Assembly (NCBI GenBank): GCA_946401715.1
Contig: CAMIVF010000004.1
Coordinates: 1-36,023 of the forward strand
Direction: 5' to 3'
DNA length: 36,023 nucleotides
Origin: an uncultured Clostridia bacterium
GTDB lineage: Bacteria > Bacillota > Clostridia > Lachnospirales > Lachnospiraceae
Shown piece by piece: positions 17,516 through 27,245 of the stretch (position 1 is the first letter of the stretch; the number at the start of each line of letters is the position of its first letter). The notes beneath the pieces are model-generated. The model worked only from the letters and a program-made list of their open reading frames with translations. It made no database searches and was not told the DNA's origin. A program made the position numbers and the translations under genes.

Positions 17516-20359
17516 TCACTCACTCCGCAGCGCTTCCACCGGATCCTGTCTGGAAGCCTTGCATGCCGGCAGGAAGCCGCCGATCAGGGTCAGCACAACG
17601 CACAGGCCGGTCAGAACCACGGCAGCCCTGGGCGGCAGGAAAGCCGACACAGGCTGGTCTGTGTAAGAATGGATCGCCATGTTGATGGGAATCAGCGTGA
17701 GCAGCGTCAGTGCGACGCCAAACGCTCCGGCCAGGATGCCGATGATGAAGGTCTCCGCGTTGAACACCTGGGTGATGTTGCCGCGGGAGGCGCCCATCGC
17801 CCGCAGGATTCCGATCTCCTTTCTCCTCTCCAGCACCGAGATGTAGGTGATGATGCCGATCATGATGGAAGAAACCACCAGGGAAACCGCAACAAATGCA
17901 ATCAGCACATAGGTGATGACATCGATAATCGTTGTGACCGAGCTCATCAGAGAGCCGACATAGTCTGTATACGAGATCACCTTGTCTTTGTAGCCTTCCT
18001 TCTCCATCGTGGCATTGTAGGCCTCCAGCAGATCGATCACCCTGTCCTTGCTCTCAAAGTTATTCGGATAGATGGTAATCATGGAGGGTTCGTCCACGTC
18101 TGCATAGCCAAAACGGATCAGGTTGGAACGGAGGCTGGACTCCTGCGTCCCGGGCTGGCTCATATACATTTCCCGCATCTTCTCTTCGTCCATCTGGAGC
18201 GAGATCGCTTCGGAGATCTTGTTTTCATCGATCTCGAACAGATCCATCAGCGCCGGAAGGAGGTCGTCGATCACCGCCTGCAGTGTAGGGGATTCTCCTG
18301 TACGTGTCAGTTCACGGATCACACGCACCGTCTGGACCGCACTCAGCCTGCCATGCTCCTCCATCACCTGATCCAGCGCTTCAAAATCAAATGACACGGC
18401 GTCCGGAAGCTTCTCCGGGTGGATTTCGATCATATCCAGAAGCGAGTCTGTCAGGAGAGTGCCTTCTTCTCCGAACTTCGCCCCGGTCAGGACATCCGTG
18501 TCAGGATCCGCCAGCTGCTGCCTGACAATCTCACTGTCTGCCGCTTCCCGGAGCAGATCATTCATCAATTCCGGGCGGTAGTCGATTCCAAGCTCTAAAA
18601 GCCCGATGGAGTTTTTATCCTTCGGCGCAGCCACACCGCTGATCCGGATCTGTCTCGCATCGTCAAGAAGGGCATTCATCCTGTCCGTATCGCCGGTATC
18701 ATTCAGCCAGATGCCGAATTCCTCATCATAAGAATAGGTTTTGCAGGCCGGAAGCACGCGGAAAGAGATGCCGAGGAACTCCTCCGGCGCATACTCCTTC
18801 GAGCCGGACATGGACGTGTCAACGGTATCTCCGTTCACCACATTGCTGATGATCTCATCACGCTCAGCAGCGTCCTTCAGTCCCATCGAATAGAGCAGGT
18901 AGTCCGGAACGCCGCCCCCCGGCAGCAGAACCAGCACACACTCATCACTTTTTTCCGGCCAGTGTCCCGCAAGCACATGATAGGAATCCTGATAGAGTTC
19001 TTCCTTGTCAGGAAGCTTGCAGAACAGATCATTGCTGTTCCACACGCTCATCATGGAAGAGAGATTATCGCTCATGGAGATACCGACCGCGGACATGGTC
19101 TGGTCCGGGTTGACCTGGCGGTATCCATCCTTCTCTTTCAGGAAAACCTGCGGACTGATCCCATAGGCATAGCTGACGCAGCGGGTGACATCTTCGATCC
19201 CGCTGTACCCGCTGTCGAACCATCTCTTCAAAGACGCGAGGTCATTGGTCCCGGATCCGGCAAGCATACTGCCCAGGATCTGTTTCTCCTCCACCTGCCC
19301 GTCCTCCGGCTCTGCTTCCGCACTCTGGTTCATCAGTCCCATCGTGGAAAATGAGCTCATCATGGATTCCATGGAGAAGGAAGAAGACGTAATCTGAAGC
19401 GGATACTCGCTCAGCGCATTTTCCTCCATCCGGTTGATGTAGTCGTGCGCCCCCGTGGACAGCGACAGAATCAGCGCGATTCCCGTGATGCCGATCGATG
19501 CCGCAAAAGCAACCAGTATAGTCCTGGCCTTTTTGGAAAGCAGGTTTGATACGGACAAAGACAGCGCTGTGAGAAAAGACATGGAAGGCTTCTTCACGCG
19601 CCTGCCCCTGCGCCCGGCAGACAGGCTTAGGTCTGGGGAACCAGTCAGCGTTCCCTGCGGCGCTGCCTCCTGTGCGGACGGATCATACGGATTGCTGTCT
19701 GACTTCACCCTGCCGTCACGCAGCCTGATGATTCTGGTCGCGTAGCGCTCCGCGAGCTCCGGATTGTGAGTGACCATGATGACCAGATGGTCTTTCGCCA
19801 CCTCCCGGAGAAGCTGCATCACCTGCTCGCCGGTTTCACTGTCCAGCGCGCCGGTCGGCTCGTCCGCAAGTACAATCGTCGGATCATTGACCAGCGCTCT
19901 TGCGATGGCAACCCTCTGCATTTGTCCGCCCGACAGCTGGGCAGGCTTCTTGTGCATCTGGTCCCTCAGGCCTACCTTCTCAAGCTCTTCCTCTGCGCGC
20001 TCCCTGCGCTCCGCCCTGCTGCTGCCTGCCAGCGTCATTGCAAGCTCTACATTTCTTCGCAGCGTCTGATGCGGGATCAGGTTATAGCTCTGGAAGATAA
20101 ATCCAACGGAGTGATTACGGTACGCATCCCAGTCCCGGCTTTTGAACTTCTGCGTCGGAATGCCGTCGATGATCATCTCACCGCTGTCACAGTGGTCCAG
20201 ACCGCCGATCACATTGAGCAGCGTCGTTTTTCCGGAACCGCTCGGTCCAAGAACTGCAACAAATTCACTTTCCCGGAATGACAAAGATACGCCGTCCAGT
20301 GCTTTCTGGACGAGCGTACCTGTCTTATATTCCTTGTGAATATTCCTGATCTCAAGCAT
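17516..20359 (-). CDS. ABC transporter, fused ATP-binding and FtsX-type permease with large extracellular domain (MacB-like)
   Basis: [87 protein letters not shown]; four TM FtsX permease ([23 protein letters not shown]). ATG 20359 preferred over 20389 (AGAAAGA RBS). Confidence 0.9.
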   Translation of the reverse strand: MLEIRNIHKEYKTGTLVQKALDGVSLSFRESEFVAVLGPSGSGKTTLLNVIGGLDHCDSGEMIIDGIPTQKFKSRDWDAYRNHSVGFIFQSYNLIPHQTLRRNVELAMTLAGSSRAERRERAEEELEKVGLRDQMHKKPAQLSGGQMQRVAIARALVNDPTIVLADEPTGALDSETGEQVMQLLREVAKDHLVIMVTHNPELAERYATRIIRLRDGRVKSDSNPYDPSAQEAAPQGTLTGSPDLSLSAGRRGRRVKKPSMSFLTALSLSVSNLLSKKARTILVAFAASIGITGIALILSLSTGAHDYINRMEENALSEYPLQITSSSFSMESMMSSFSTMGLMNQSAEAEPEDGQVEEKQILGSMLAGSGTNDLASLKRWFDSGYSGIEDVTRCVSYAYGISPQVFLKEKDGYRQVNPDQTMSAVGISMSDNLSSMMSVWNSNDLFCKLPDKEELYQDSYHVLAGHWPEKSDECVLVLLPGGGVPDYLLYSMGLKDAAERDEIISNVVNGDTVDTSMSGSKEYAPEEFLGISFRVLPACKTYSYDEEFGIWLNDTGDTDRMNALLDDARQIRISGVAAPKDKNSIGLLELGIDYRPELMNDLLREAADSEIVRQQLADPDTDVLTGAKFGEEGTLLTDSLLDMIEIHPEKLPDAVSFDFEALDQVMEEHGRLSAVQTVRVIRELTRTGESPTLQAVIDDLLPALMDLFEIDENKISEAISLQMDEEKMREMYMSQPGTQESSLRSNLIRFGYADVDEPSMITIYPNNFESKDRVIDLLEAYNATMEKEGYKDKVISYTDYVGSLMSSVTTIIDVITYVLIAFVAVSLVVSSIMIGIITYISVLERRKEIGILRAMGASRGNITQVFNAETFIIGILAGAFGVALTLLTLIPINMAIHSYTDQPVSAFLPPRAAVVLTGLCVVLTLIGGFLPACKASRQDPVEALRSE

Positions 20360-20401
20360 ATACTTTCTTTCTGCAGATAAGCCGGGCATCAGCAGGAAGC
20401 A

Positions 20402-20761
20402 TCAGGCTGATGCTGTCTCAGCTTCCGTTTCCGCCTCTGTCTCTTCCTCAGTCTCGTCCGAGAAATGCTCCTCGATATCCAGTTTCGTGTTCTCCGCGAT
20501 TTCCTGCACATCGTTGACGAACTCTTCTGTCTTCTTGTAAGTGTCACTTTCCTTCAGCTCAGATTCCAGGGTTTCCTTGCGCTCCTCGGCCGCGGCAGAC
20601 ACATCATCCACGATCCCTGCAGCTTCATCTACAATCACATCCATATGCGCCTGTACCTTCTGCTCCAGTTCCGTGTCTCTGTGCGGGTCACGGTCGGCGG
20701 AAACGCCTGCGCTGAAGCCAAGCAGCAATGCCAGCAGCCATCCCAGTAATTCCTTCATCAC
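20402..20761 (-). CDS. Small N-terminally membrane-anchored acidic coiled-coil protein (hypothetical)
   Basis: 119 aa; MMKELLGWLLALLLGFSAGVSA signal/TM then charged helical region and acidic tail ETEEETEAETEAETASA; RBS GGAGG upstream. Confidence 0.65.
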   Translation of the reverse strand: MMKELLGWLLALLLGFSAGVSADRDPHRDTELEQKVQAHMDVIVDEAAGIVDDVSAAAEERKETLESELKESDTYKKTEEFVNDVQEIAENTKLDIEEHFSDETEEETEAETEAETASA

Positions 20762-20806
20762 ATAACCTCCTCTTCCATACTTGACAGTTGCACAAAAAAG
20801 AACCTT

Positions 20807-21289
20807 TTACGATTCATGGTCTGTTCCTGATCTGCCCGAATCAGTTTTATTTACCTGAAAGAGATTATCCTTACGTATTCTTGAAATGAAATCGGACAGT
20901 TCCTTCAGCTCCTCTTTTGACAATTCGGGAAGCCGTTCCATCTGATCCAGAACGGCTGCGATCGTCTCCTTATTCTTTATCTCTATCATATTTGTATAGT
21001 AATTGACAACCACACCGGTAACGATGGCAATGACAAGCACCGAATAAACCGTCAGGATAAAAGACAGAATCCTGGGAAGCATGTGGGTCACTACCACATC
21101 GCCGAATCCTGCCGTGGAAATCACGGCATAACAGAACCACAGTGCCTCCCGGAACGTCTTGATGGTCGGTTCTGTTATCCAGATCAGCAGTGCATCCACA
21201 AGCACAAACGCCGTATACGATACCAGGAACTTATCTGCCCCTGTATTTTTCAGTATCCTTTTCAGTATCCTGAGGCGATGTCCTTTCAT
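20807..21289 (-). CDS. Two-TM potassium-channel-like ion channel protein
   Basis: 160 aa; TM1 - pore helix ALWFCYAVISTAGFGDVVV - TM2 LSFILTVYSVLVIAIVTGVVVNYYT; cytosolic coiled-coil. Confidence 0.8.
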   Translation of the reverse strand: MKGHRLRILKRILKNTGADKFLVSYTAFVLVDALLIWITEPTIKTFREALWFCYAVISTAGFGDVVVTHMLPRILSFILTVYSVLVIAIVTGVVVNYYTNMIEIKNKETIAAVLDQMERLPELSKEELKELSDFISRIRKDNLFQVNKTDSGRSGTDHES

Positions 21290-21305
21290 GCTGTCCTCCG
21301 ATCAT

Positions 21306-24300
21306 TCACTGTCCCTTCCAAAGGCCGCTGGAACCAAGGTTTTCTTTCTCCATGATCACCAGCAGCTCGCGGCTGAGTACCCGTTCAACCGTCACCCGGT
21401 CGGCTTCCCTGCACTTTGTCTGGAACAGCAGAAGGACAAAGAGCGGATCCGACTGGTCAATTCCGCAAAGTACGATCTCATCAAGCGCTTCAGGAATCTT
21501 CTTCCGGATGCCGGGAAGGGCCTTCCGGAAGATCGCTTCCACCTTCTCAATGGGTTCTGACCGGCTCACATGAATCTTTGCCTGGGCAACGGAGAAGCGC
21601 TGGGTCAGATTAATGACGCCGCTGACTTCACTGTTGCGGAAAACCTTCACATTTCCCATGGACATGACCTTCGTGGTACGGACGCCGATCTCCTCCACCT
21701 TGCCGCGGAAATCTCCGATCTGTACGATGTCTCCTGTCCGGAATTCTCCCTCAAACACAATCGCGATTCCTGCGAGGATATCCGCCACAAGATCTTTTGC
21801 TCCGATGCTGATGCCAAGTCCCACAATCCCTGCCGACGCTATGATTGCCATCGCATCCACGCCAAGGCACATCAGACAGTACAGTATAGCACCGATCACA
21901 GCCACATAGCCGACAAAACTGTCAATCAGGCGGGCAATGGTTTCCCCGCGGCTTCCCATATTCTCACCGACCAGCATGATCAGTTTCCGGATCAGCAATG
22001 TCACAATATAGATGGCAAAAACGACCAGAATCGCATAGGCGATTGCGTAAACATTGATCCCGATGCGCCACGACCGCTGCAGCAGGTACGCAATGGTGCT
22101 TCCCATGATTCCTTCCAGGCTCCTGTACTCATAGAGCACGAAGCCGAACACACACAGCACCGACAGAGCGATTTGGATCAGAAAATGAATCTTCTCATCG
22201 GCAGACTTCGCCCGGAAAGGAGTCTTCAGATCCAGCCACCGGCCGACAGCACCACGGTCAGCATGCAGCTCTCCGCCGCGTTCCCGGTAATAAGACGCAT
22301 TCTCCTCTCTCTCTTCCTCTTCCTGCTGCGCTTCCTTCTGCGCCTCCTTGCGCTGTTCCCGTTCCGCCTTTGTTTCTTTTCCACGCTTCAGCGTACCGTC
22401 TGTCCCGACTCCATACACGGAACCGGCAGGCATCTGTCCGGCTTCCAGATTCGTCCACGTCTTTTTCTGAAAGCAGTAAACCAGAAAGAACATCACAATC
22501 ACAAGCAGCAGGCCGGCTGCAATCGTCTCGAGCAGCACCGGCAGATACAGCAATGCCAGATAGGACAGATCTGCCGCGATCAGGCTTGCCCTCCCTTCCT
22601 GCGCTCTGGTCTGGACAAAGCATCTTCTTCCGTCCAGCATGATATCTCCGACAAATCCATCTCCGCATACCGTTTCCGTCAGACCGATTGACTCCGCCTT
22701 CACACCGTAATACGTTTCTTCCGAACTCGACAGAATCTCCCCTGTCTGTGTATTGACGGCGATAAGAAACAGTCCGGAGGGCACATGATAATCTGCATAG
22801 TATTCCGCCAAAGAGACATGATCGGAAACATCGTCCAGAAGAAGCAGCATGCCGCCCACATCATTTCTCCTGGTAGCCCAGCACTGACAGTAACTGCCAT
22901 TCATCTGCACGATCGCGGATATATGATCTGCCTTTCCTTCCAGGACACTCTTCAGAGGTGCCCATTTGGAATCCGGATCTGAAAGAGCAGAAAGATCATA
23001 CTGTCCCAGCGAAGAGGCTTGTACCTTCCCGTCTTCCTGCACAACCAGGATACTTTCCCGAATCGCGGAGCTCAGGTCGAGGATTGCATCATTCTCCACC
23101 TGTCCCGGCACATCAGACAGAATAGTGGCAATTCTGTCTGCAAACAGGATCTGTGTTGTCTCTTCCGCGAGAGAGACAAATTCAGCATTCTCATCATCTT
23201 CCTGAAAGTATTCCTCGATATCCGACAGAACCCTGCTTCCCCAGACCCTGGTATCATCGACCACAAAGAGAGACACGCCTACGACAAGCATGGCAAGCAT
23301 GCATACCGCGAGCAGGAAGAACACCAGACGCACACGACGAAGCAGCATTCCAAACAGATCCTGTCCGCTTTGAACACGCTTCTCCTGCTCCACGCGTCCA
23401 CGCTGGATATCAAACTTCAAAAACCATGCATACAATATGGTCAGAAGGAACAATGCCGCAAACATCAGAGCCGGAAGGAGCGGTGACAGAACACTCCTGG
23501 CGGAAACTGACGCGGCCGGAACCAGGGCATAAACACGGTACCCGGAAGAATCCGCCGCTCCCGAAACATACCAGGTCTCCCCAATCTTCAGCCGTCCAGC
23601 CTGGCCTGCCTCCGCTTCCAGAATATCGCCTTCAGCAACACCGGATATGCCCTTTGCCCGCAGAACCTTATTGCCGGCAGTCTGTACCAGCACAATCGCA
23701 ACGTCATCGTCCGGCATGTCGCCATCAATAAATGCCAGAATGTCATCCTGCTGATCCGTCTGATTCAGCCCATCAAACGGGATCCTGCTGATTACAACCG
23801 CGTCCGAGTGCATCAGCATGGCAGAATAATACCAGTTCTCTCCATCCACAGTCAGGGCAGAGTTTCCCTCCAGAAAACCACCCTGTTCCTCGGTATATTC
23901 CCTGCTGTTCACAGAGTAATGCCACTGCTCGCTGAGGTTGTCCCGCGCCTCCAGGGCTTCGTCAAATTCCTCCTTTGGAAATTCTCCCAGCAGGACATGG
24001 TAGTCATCTCCCTGAAGAAGCGCCAGGCCATCCGGTATGTCTGCCCCGCTATCATAGAGGTTCCGGATCCCTTCCTCATCGATTCCTGCGTATATGTAAG
24101 CCCACGCTGCCAGCGCATTCATGTCGCAGTTCGCCTGCCTCATGTTCAGCATCCACGCCGACACGCTTTTCTCGTCATTGATGCTTTGTTTGAGCAGTGC
24201 TTCCGCAATCACCTCGCACTCCTGCCGGGTGTGTTCCGCGGTCCGGTCCCTCCAGATCAGATCGAACAGCGGCATTAAAACCAGCGCAATCAGGACCGTC

Positions 24301-24377
24301 GCCACGATCCAGAGTGCGCCTGTTTTCCAGCTTTTTTCAGATTTTTGTGCCAGGCCGGCAGACTGCTCTTTTCCCAT
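21306..24377 (-). CDS. MscS-family mechanosensitive channel with two N-terminal predicted extracellular (Cache/PAS-like) domains
   Basis: 1023 aa; C-terminal MscS core IIASAGIVGLGISIGAKDLVADILAGIAIVFEGEFRTGDIVQIGDFRGKVEEIGVRTTKV; N-terminal half has two long hydrophilic segments each bracketed by TM helices. Confidence 0.88.
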   Translation of the reverse strand: MGKEQSAGLAQKSEKSWKTGALWIVATVLIALVLMPLFDLIWRDRTAEHTRQECEVIAEALLKQSINDEKSVSAWMLNMRQANCDMNALAAWAYIYAGIDEEGIRNLYDSGADIPDGLALLQGDDYHVLLGEFPKEEFDEALEARDNLSEQWHYSVNSREYTEEQGGFLEGNSALTVDGENWYYSAMLMHSDAVVISRIPFDGLNQTDQQDDILAFIDGDMPDDDVAIVLVQTAGNKVLRAKGISGVAEGDILEAEAGQAGRLKIGETWYVSGAADSSGYRVYALVPAASVSARSVLSPLLPALMFAALFLLTILYAWFLKFDIQRGRVEQEKRVQSGQDLFGMLLRRVRLVFFLLAVCMLAMLVVGVSLFVVDDTRVWGSRVLSDIEEYFQEDDENAEFVSLAEETTQILFADRIATILSDVPGQVENDAILDLSSAIRESILVVQEDGKVQASSLGQYDLSALSDPDSKWAPLKSVLEGKADHISAIVQMNGSYCQCWATRRNDVGGMLLLLDDVSDHVSLAEYYADYHVPSGLFLIAVNTQTGEILSSSEETYYGVKAESIGLTETVCGDGFVGDIMLDGRRCFVQTRAQEGRASLIAADLSYLALLYLPVLLETIAAGLLLVIVMFFLVYCFQKKTWTNLEAGQMPAGSVYGVGTDGTLKRGKETKAEREQRKEAQKEAQQEEEEREENASYYRERGGELHADRGAVGRWLDLKTPFRAKSADEKIHFLIQIALSVLCVFGFVLYEYRSLEGIMGSTIAYLLQRSWRIGINVYAIAYAILVVFAIYIVTLLIRKLIMLVGENMGSRGETIARLIDSFVGYVAVIGAILYCLMCLGVDAMAIIASAGIVGLGISIGAKDLVADILAGIAIVFEGEFRTGDIVQIGDFRGKVEEIGVRTTKVMSMGNVKVFRNSEVSGVINLTQRFSVAQAKIHVSRSEPIEKVEAIFRKALPGIRKKIPEALDEIVLCGIDQSDPLFVLLLFQTKCREADRVTVERVLSRELLVIMEKENLGSSGLWKGQ

Positions 24378-24386
24378 CTTCTGTCC

Positions 24387-25628
24387 TTATGTGAAAAGCT
24401 TTTCCTTTACAGCACATGCAATGGATATTCCTCCCTGACAGTATGGGATCAGTGTTGCCTGGAAAGCATGATACAGGTCATTCTTCCCCGGCCATACGGT
24501 ACCGATCACATGGTTTTCACGATCCATCTGATGGAACCAGGAACCATTCACATGATCCAGAACCTTTTCATCGAGGTATTCCATAAACTGTGCGTAATAA
24601 TCCGCGTATTCTTTCTTCCCGGTCACACGGTACAGGGTTGCGGCGGTATTGACCGCCTCTGCCAGCACCCAGTGCATCCGGTCATGAACCACGGGCCTGC
24701 CCGTCCAGTCTGTCGTATACACCAGCCCCGGGGCCCCGTCAACGTTCCACGCATCCGTCACCGCGCGCAGGAACAGCCGTTCTGATGCATCGATATACTT
24801 CGATGCATCTGCCTCTCCCTTCGCAGATGCCGACAAAGCCCACTGCGTAATCAGCCGGCTCCACTCAATCCCATGTCCTGGCGTCGCGCCGTACGGCTTG
24901 AACGGATCCGCCGGCCTGTCCTGATTCAGCTCCGGAAGCGGATTCCATGCGCTGTCATAGTGCTCCGGCAGCCTCCACTGAAACTCCTCTGCCCAGCCAA
25001 GCACCCGGTCGATCATCCGATGGCAGCGCTGCCTGTATTCTTCTCTTCCGGTCACGTCCGCAGCCGCAAGGAATGCCTCTACCGTATGCATATTGGCGTT
25101 CAGGCCGCGGTATTCATCCTGAACGGAAAACTCCGTATTCCAGGTATCACAGGCAAGCTGGTCCTTCTCGATCCAGAAGAAGCGGTCATATACCTCCAGT
25201 GCCTCCTCCAGAAGTTCCTTTGCCCCCGCTCTGCCTGCCAGAAGCGCCGAAGACGCCGCCAGGATCACAAAAGCATGTGCATAACACAGCTTGCCGGGAA
25301 GGGGCTTCCCCTCCGCGTCGATGCCCGCATACCAGCCACCATGCTGCGTATCCTTCAGTTCTCCCGCGAGACCCTTCAGTGCCGCGTCCGCCAGCTCTCC
25401 GCTCCCGGGATAGCCGAGGAAGGTCCCGATGCTGTAGACATGCGCCATGCGGCAGGTAATGAACGCCTCCCGCGGACGGTCTTTCCAGGGGGTTCCGTCA
25501 TCTCCGAGATAATACGCTCCCCCGCCCGGAGACGGGAACCGATGGCCAAACTGCAGCAGATCATCGGTCAGAGATTTCATAAACGCCCGGTTCTCGTCCG
25601 TATCAATCAGATACTTCTGTTCTCTCAT
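24387..25628 (-). CDS. AGE-family aldose-ketose isomerase (YihS / mannose isomerase-like)
   Basis: 413 aa; YRGLNANMHTVEAFL, YDSAWNPLPELNQDRPADPFKPYGATPGHGIEWSRL, VWPGKNDLYHAFQATLIP, highly reminiscent of E. coli YihS motifs. Confidence 0.88.
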   Translation of the reverse strand: MREQKYLIDTDENRAFMKSLTDDLLQFGHRFPSPGGGAYYLGDDGTPWKDRPREAFITCRMAHVYSIGTFLGYPGSGELADAALKGLAGELKDTQHGGWYAGIDAEGKPLPGKLCYAHAFVILAASSALLAGRAGAKELLEEALEVYDRFFWIEKDQLACDTWNTEFSVQDEYRGLNANMHTVEAFLAAADVTGREEYRQRCHRMIDRVLGWAEEFQWRLPEHYDSAWNPLPELNQDRPADPFKPYGATPGHGIEWSRLITQWALSASAKGEADASKYIDASERLFLRAVTDAWNVDGAPGLVYTTDWTGRPVVHDRMHWVLAEAVNTAATLYRVTGKKEYADYYAQFMEYLDEKVLDHVNGSWFHQMDRENHVIGTVWPGKNDLYHAFQATLIPYCQGGISIACAVKEKLFT

Positions 25629-25772
25629 AGCCCTCTCACTCCTTTATTATGCCCAGATACGCCAGCCCACTGCGCTGAAGTCCAAACAGACTTCCACCGT
25701 TCGATGCCATGGTACCATAACGCGGCTTTTTTATCCACTCTTTCATACAAGTTCCGGGCATCCCGGCACATT

Positions 25773-25962
25773 CCACGCCGGCCGGACGCTCCGAAGGCAG
25801 CCTATGCAAACAATAGGGAGCCGACCGAACTTTGCGAATTGCTGCCAGCGCGGAGGCGACCACGCTTCTATAGGAGCCGGGAGCGCTGGCAGTGCAACTG
25901 ATGCAAAGCGAGGGTAGGCGACCGTGTTTGCAGGCTGCCTTCGGAGCGTCCGGCCGGCGTGG
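25773..25962. repeat. Long nested inverted repeat (MITE-like element or structured RNA)
   Basis: Perfect 31-bp outer arms CCACGCCGGCCGGACGCTCCGAAGGCAGCCT (25773-25803) / complement at 25932-25962, then GCAAACA/TGTTTGC after a 2-nt bulge, and an inner stem TGCCAGCGC (25843-25851)/GCGCTGGCA (25883-25891). Confidence 0.85.
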
Positions 25963-25995
25963 GTCTGGCTGCCGCGTGGACAGCGGGCGGGTTTG

Positions 25996-27120
25996 TTACA
26001 CCTCCAGCTTCGCCGCGGCGTCCTTCATCAGCGCGATGATCGGCAGATGCTGCGGACATGCGCCCTCGCACTGGCCGCAGGCGATGCAGTCGGATGCCTT
26101 GCCGCTCGATGTGGAAGCAAGCAGCCCCTTGTAGAATGCCCTGGGCCGGAATTCTTCGTTGTAAAGCGTCATGGTGTTGACAGCACGGAACACGTCAGGG
26201 ATGCTGATCGAGCTCGGACATCCGTCGCAGCAGTATCTGCAGGAGGTGCAGCCGATCAGCGGAATGTCAAGCATGATCGCCCTGACTTCGTCAAGAACCT
26301 GCTTTTCCTCTTCGCTCAAAGGTTCAAACGCGGTAAACGTCGAGATATTGTCCCGCATCTGTTCCTCGTTCGACATGCCGGAGAGAATCGTCATCACACC
26401 AGGAAGGGAGGCGACAAAACGGAATGCCCATGACGCAATGGATTTGTCCGGTCTTGCCTTTTTATACTTCTCCTCCAGTTCCGGCTTCAGGCTGGCGAGC
26501 GTTCCGCCCTTGACCGGCTCCATGACAATAATCGGAATCTTTCGTTCTTCCAGAATCCTGTACAGCGCTCCGGACTGTACGATCTGATTGTTCCAGTCTA
26601 TGTAATTGAGCTGAATCTGAACAAACTCCACCTCCGGATGCGCGTCAAGTACCTTGACAAGAAGTTCAGGGCTTCCGTGGAAGGAGAAGCCGAAATGCCT
26701 GATCTTTCCTTCTTTCTTCTTCTCTGCGCCCCAGCTGAAGCAGTCCAGCTTCTCATAGGTGTCAATATTGCCGTCTTCCACCGAGTGCAGCAGATAAAAG
26801 TCGTAATACTCCACGCCTGCGCGCTCCAGCTGCTCGTTGAAGATCCTGTCCCGGTCTGCCTTCTCCTTCATCTCCCAGGCAGGAAGCTTCGTAGCGATGC
26901 GGAAAGACTCTCTCGGATAGCGCTCAACCAGCGCCTTTCTCGCAGCGGCCTCGGAAAGGCCTCCATGGTAGACATAGGCCGTATCAAAATAGTTCAGGCC
27001 TGCTTTCATATACAGGTCCACCATTCTGGAAAGATGTTCGATGTCAATCTCATCATTTTTCTGCGGCAGTCTCATCAGGCCAAACCCAAGTTTCGGCATC
27101 TCACTGACGTTGATACTCAT
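25996..27120 (-). CDS. Aldo/keto reductase with C-terminal 4Fe-4S ferredoxin-like domain
   Basis: 374 aa; GFGLMRLPQ, FDTAYVYHGG, GKIRHFGFSFHG; C-terminal CTSCRYCCDGCPSSISIP and CIACGQCEGACPQHLPI. Confidence 0.92.
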   Translation of the reverse strand: MSINVSEMPKLGFGLMRLPQKNDEIDIEHLSRMVDLYMKAGLNYFDTAYVYHGGLSEAAARKALVERYPRESFRIATKLPAWEMKEKADRDRIFNEQLERAGVEYYDFYLLHSVEDGNIDTYEKLDCFSWGAEKKKEGKIRHFGFSFHGSPELLVKVLDAHPEVEFVQIQLNYIDWNNQIVQSGALYRILEERKIPIIVMEPVKGGTLASLKPELEEKYKKARPDKSIASWAFRFVASLPGVMTILSGMSNEEQMRDNISTFTAFEPLSEEEKQVLDEVRAIMLDIPLIGCTSCRYCCDGCPSSISIPDVFRAVNTMTLYNEEFRPRAFYKGLLASTSSGKASDCIACGQCEGACPQHLPIIALMKDAAAKLEV

Positions 27121-27140
27121 GTTTTTCCTCCTTTTTGATA

Positions 27141-27169
27141 ATCGTCAGTACCAGTGCAGTACTGACGAT
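27141..27169 (-). terminator. Perfect inverted repeat between SpoIIE-phosphatase gene and AKR gene (terminator or operator)
   Basis: ATCGTCAGTAC-cagtgca-GTACTGACGAT: 11-bp perfect stem, 7-nt loop, immediately upstream of the AKR RBS. Confidence 0.5.
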
Positions 27170-27245
27170 CTCTTCCGTCATAGTTGCGGCTGACTTTCAT
27201 CATACAGGACTGTTTCCCTGCTGACTATGCATTCTGTGTTGAATT

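Noticed and set aside
16883-18394. 503-aa plus-strand ORF
   Set aside because: Complement of radical SAM and FtsX-ABC genes; shadow ORF spanning a real intergenic gap.
21570-22691. 373-aa plus-strand ORF
   Set aside because: Complement of the MscS gene; shadow ORF.
24873-25901. 342-aa plus-strand ORF
   Set aside because: Complement of the YihS-like gene running into the inverted-repeat element; no domain.
25636-26071. Small ORFs (25636..25863 -, 25868..26071 -, 25892..26134 +) over the inverted-repeat element
   Set aside because: They are created by the GC-rich palindrome; no RBS or protein pattern.
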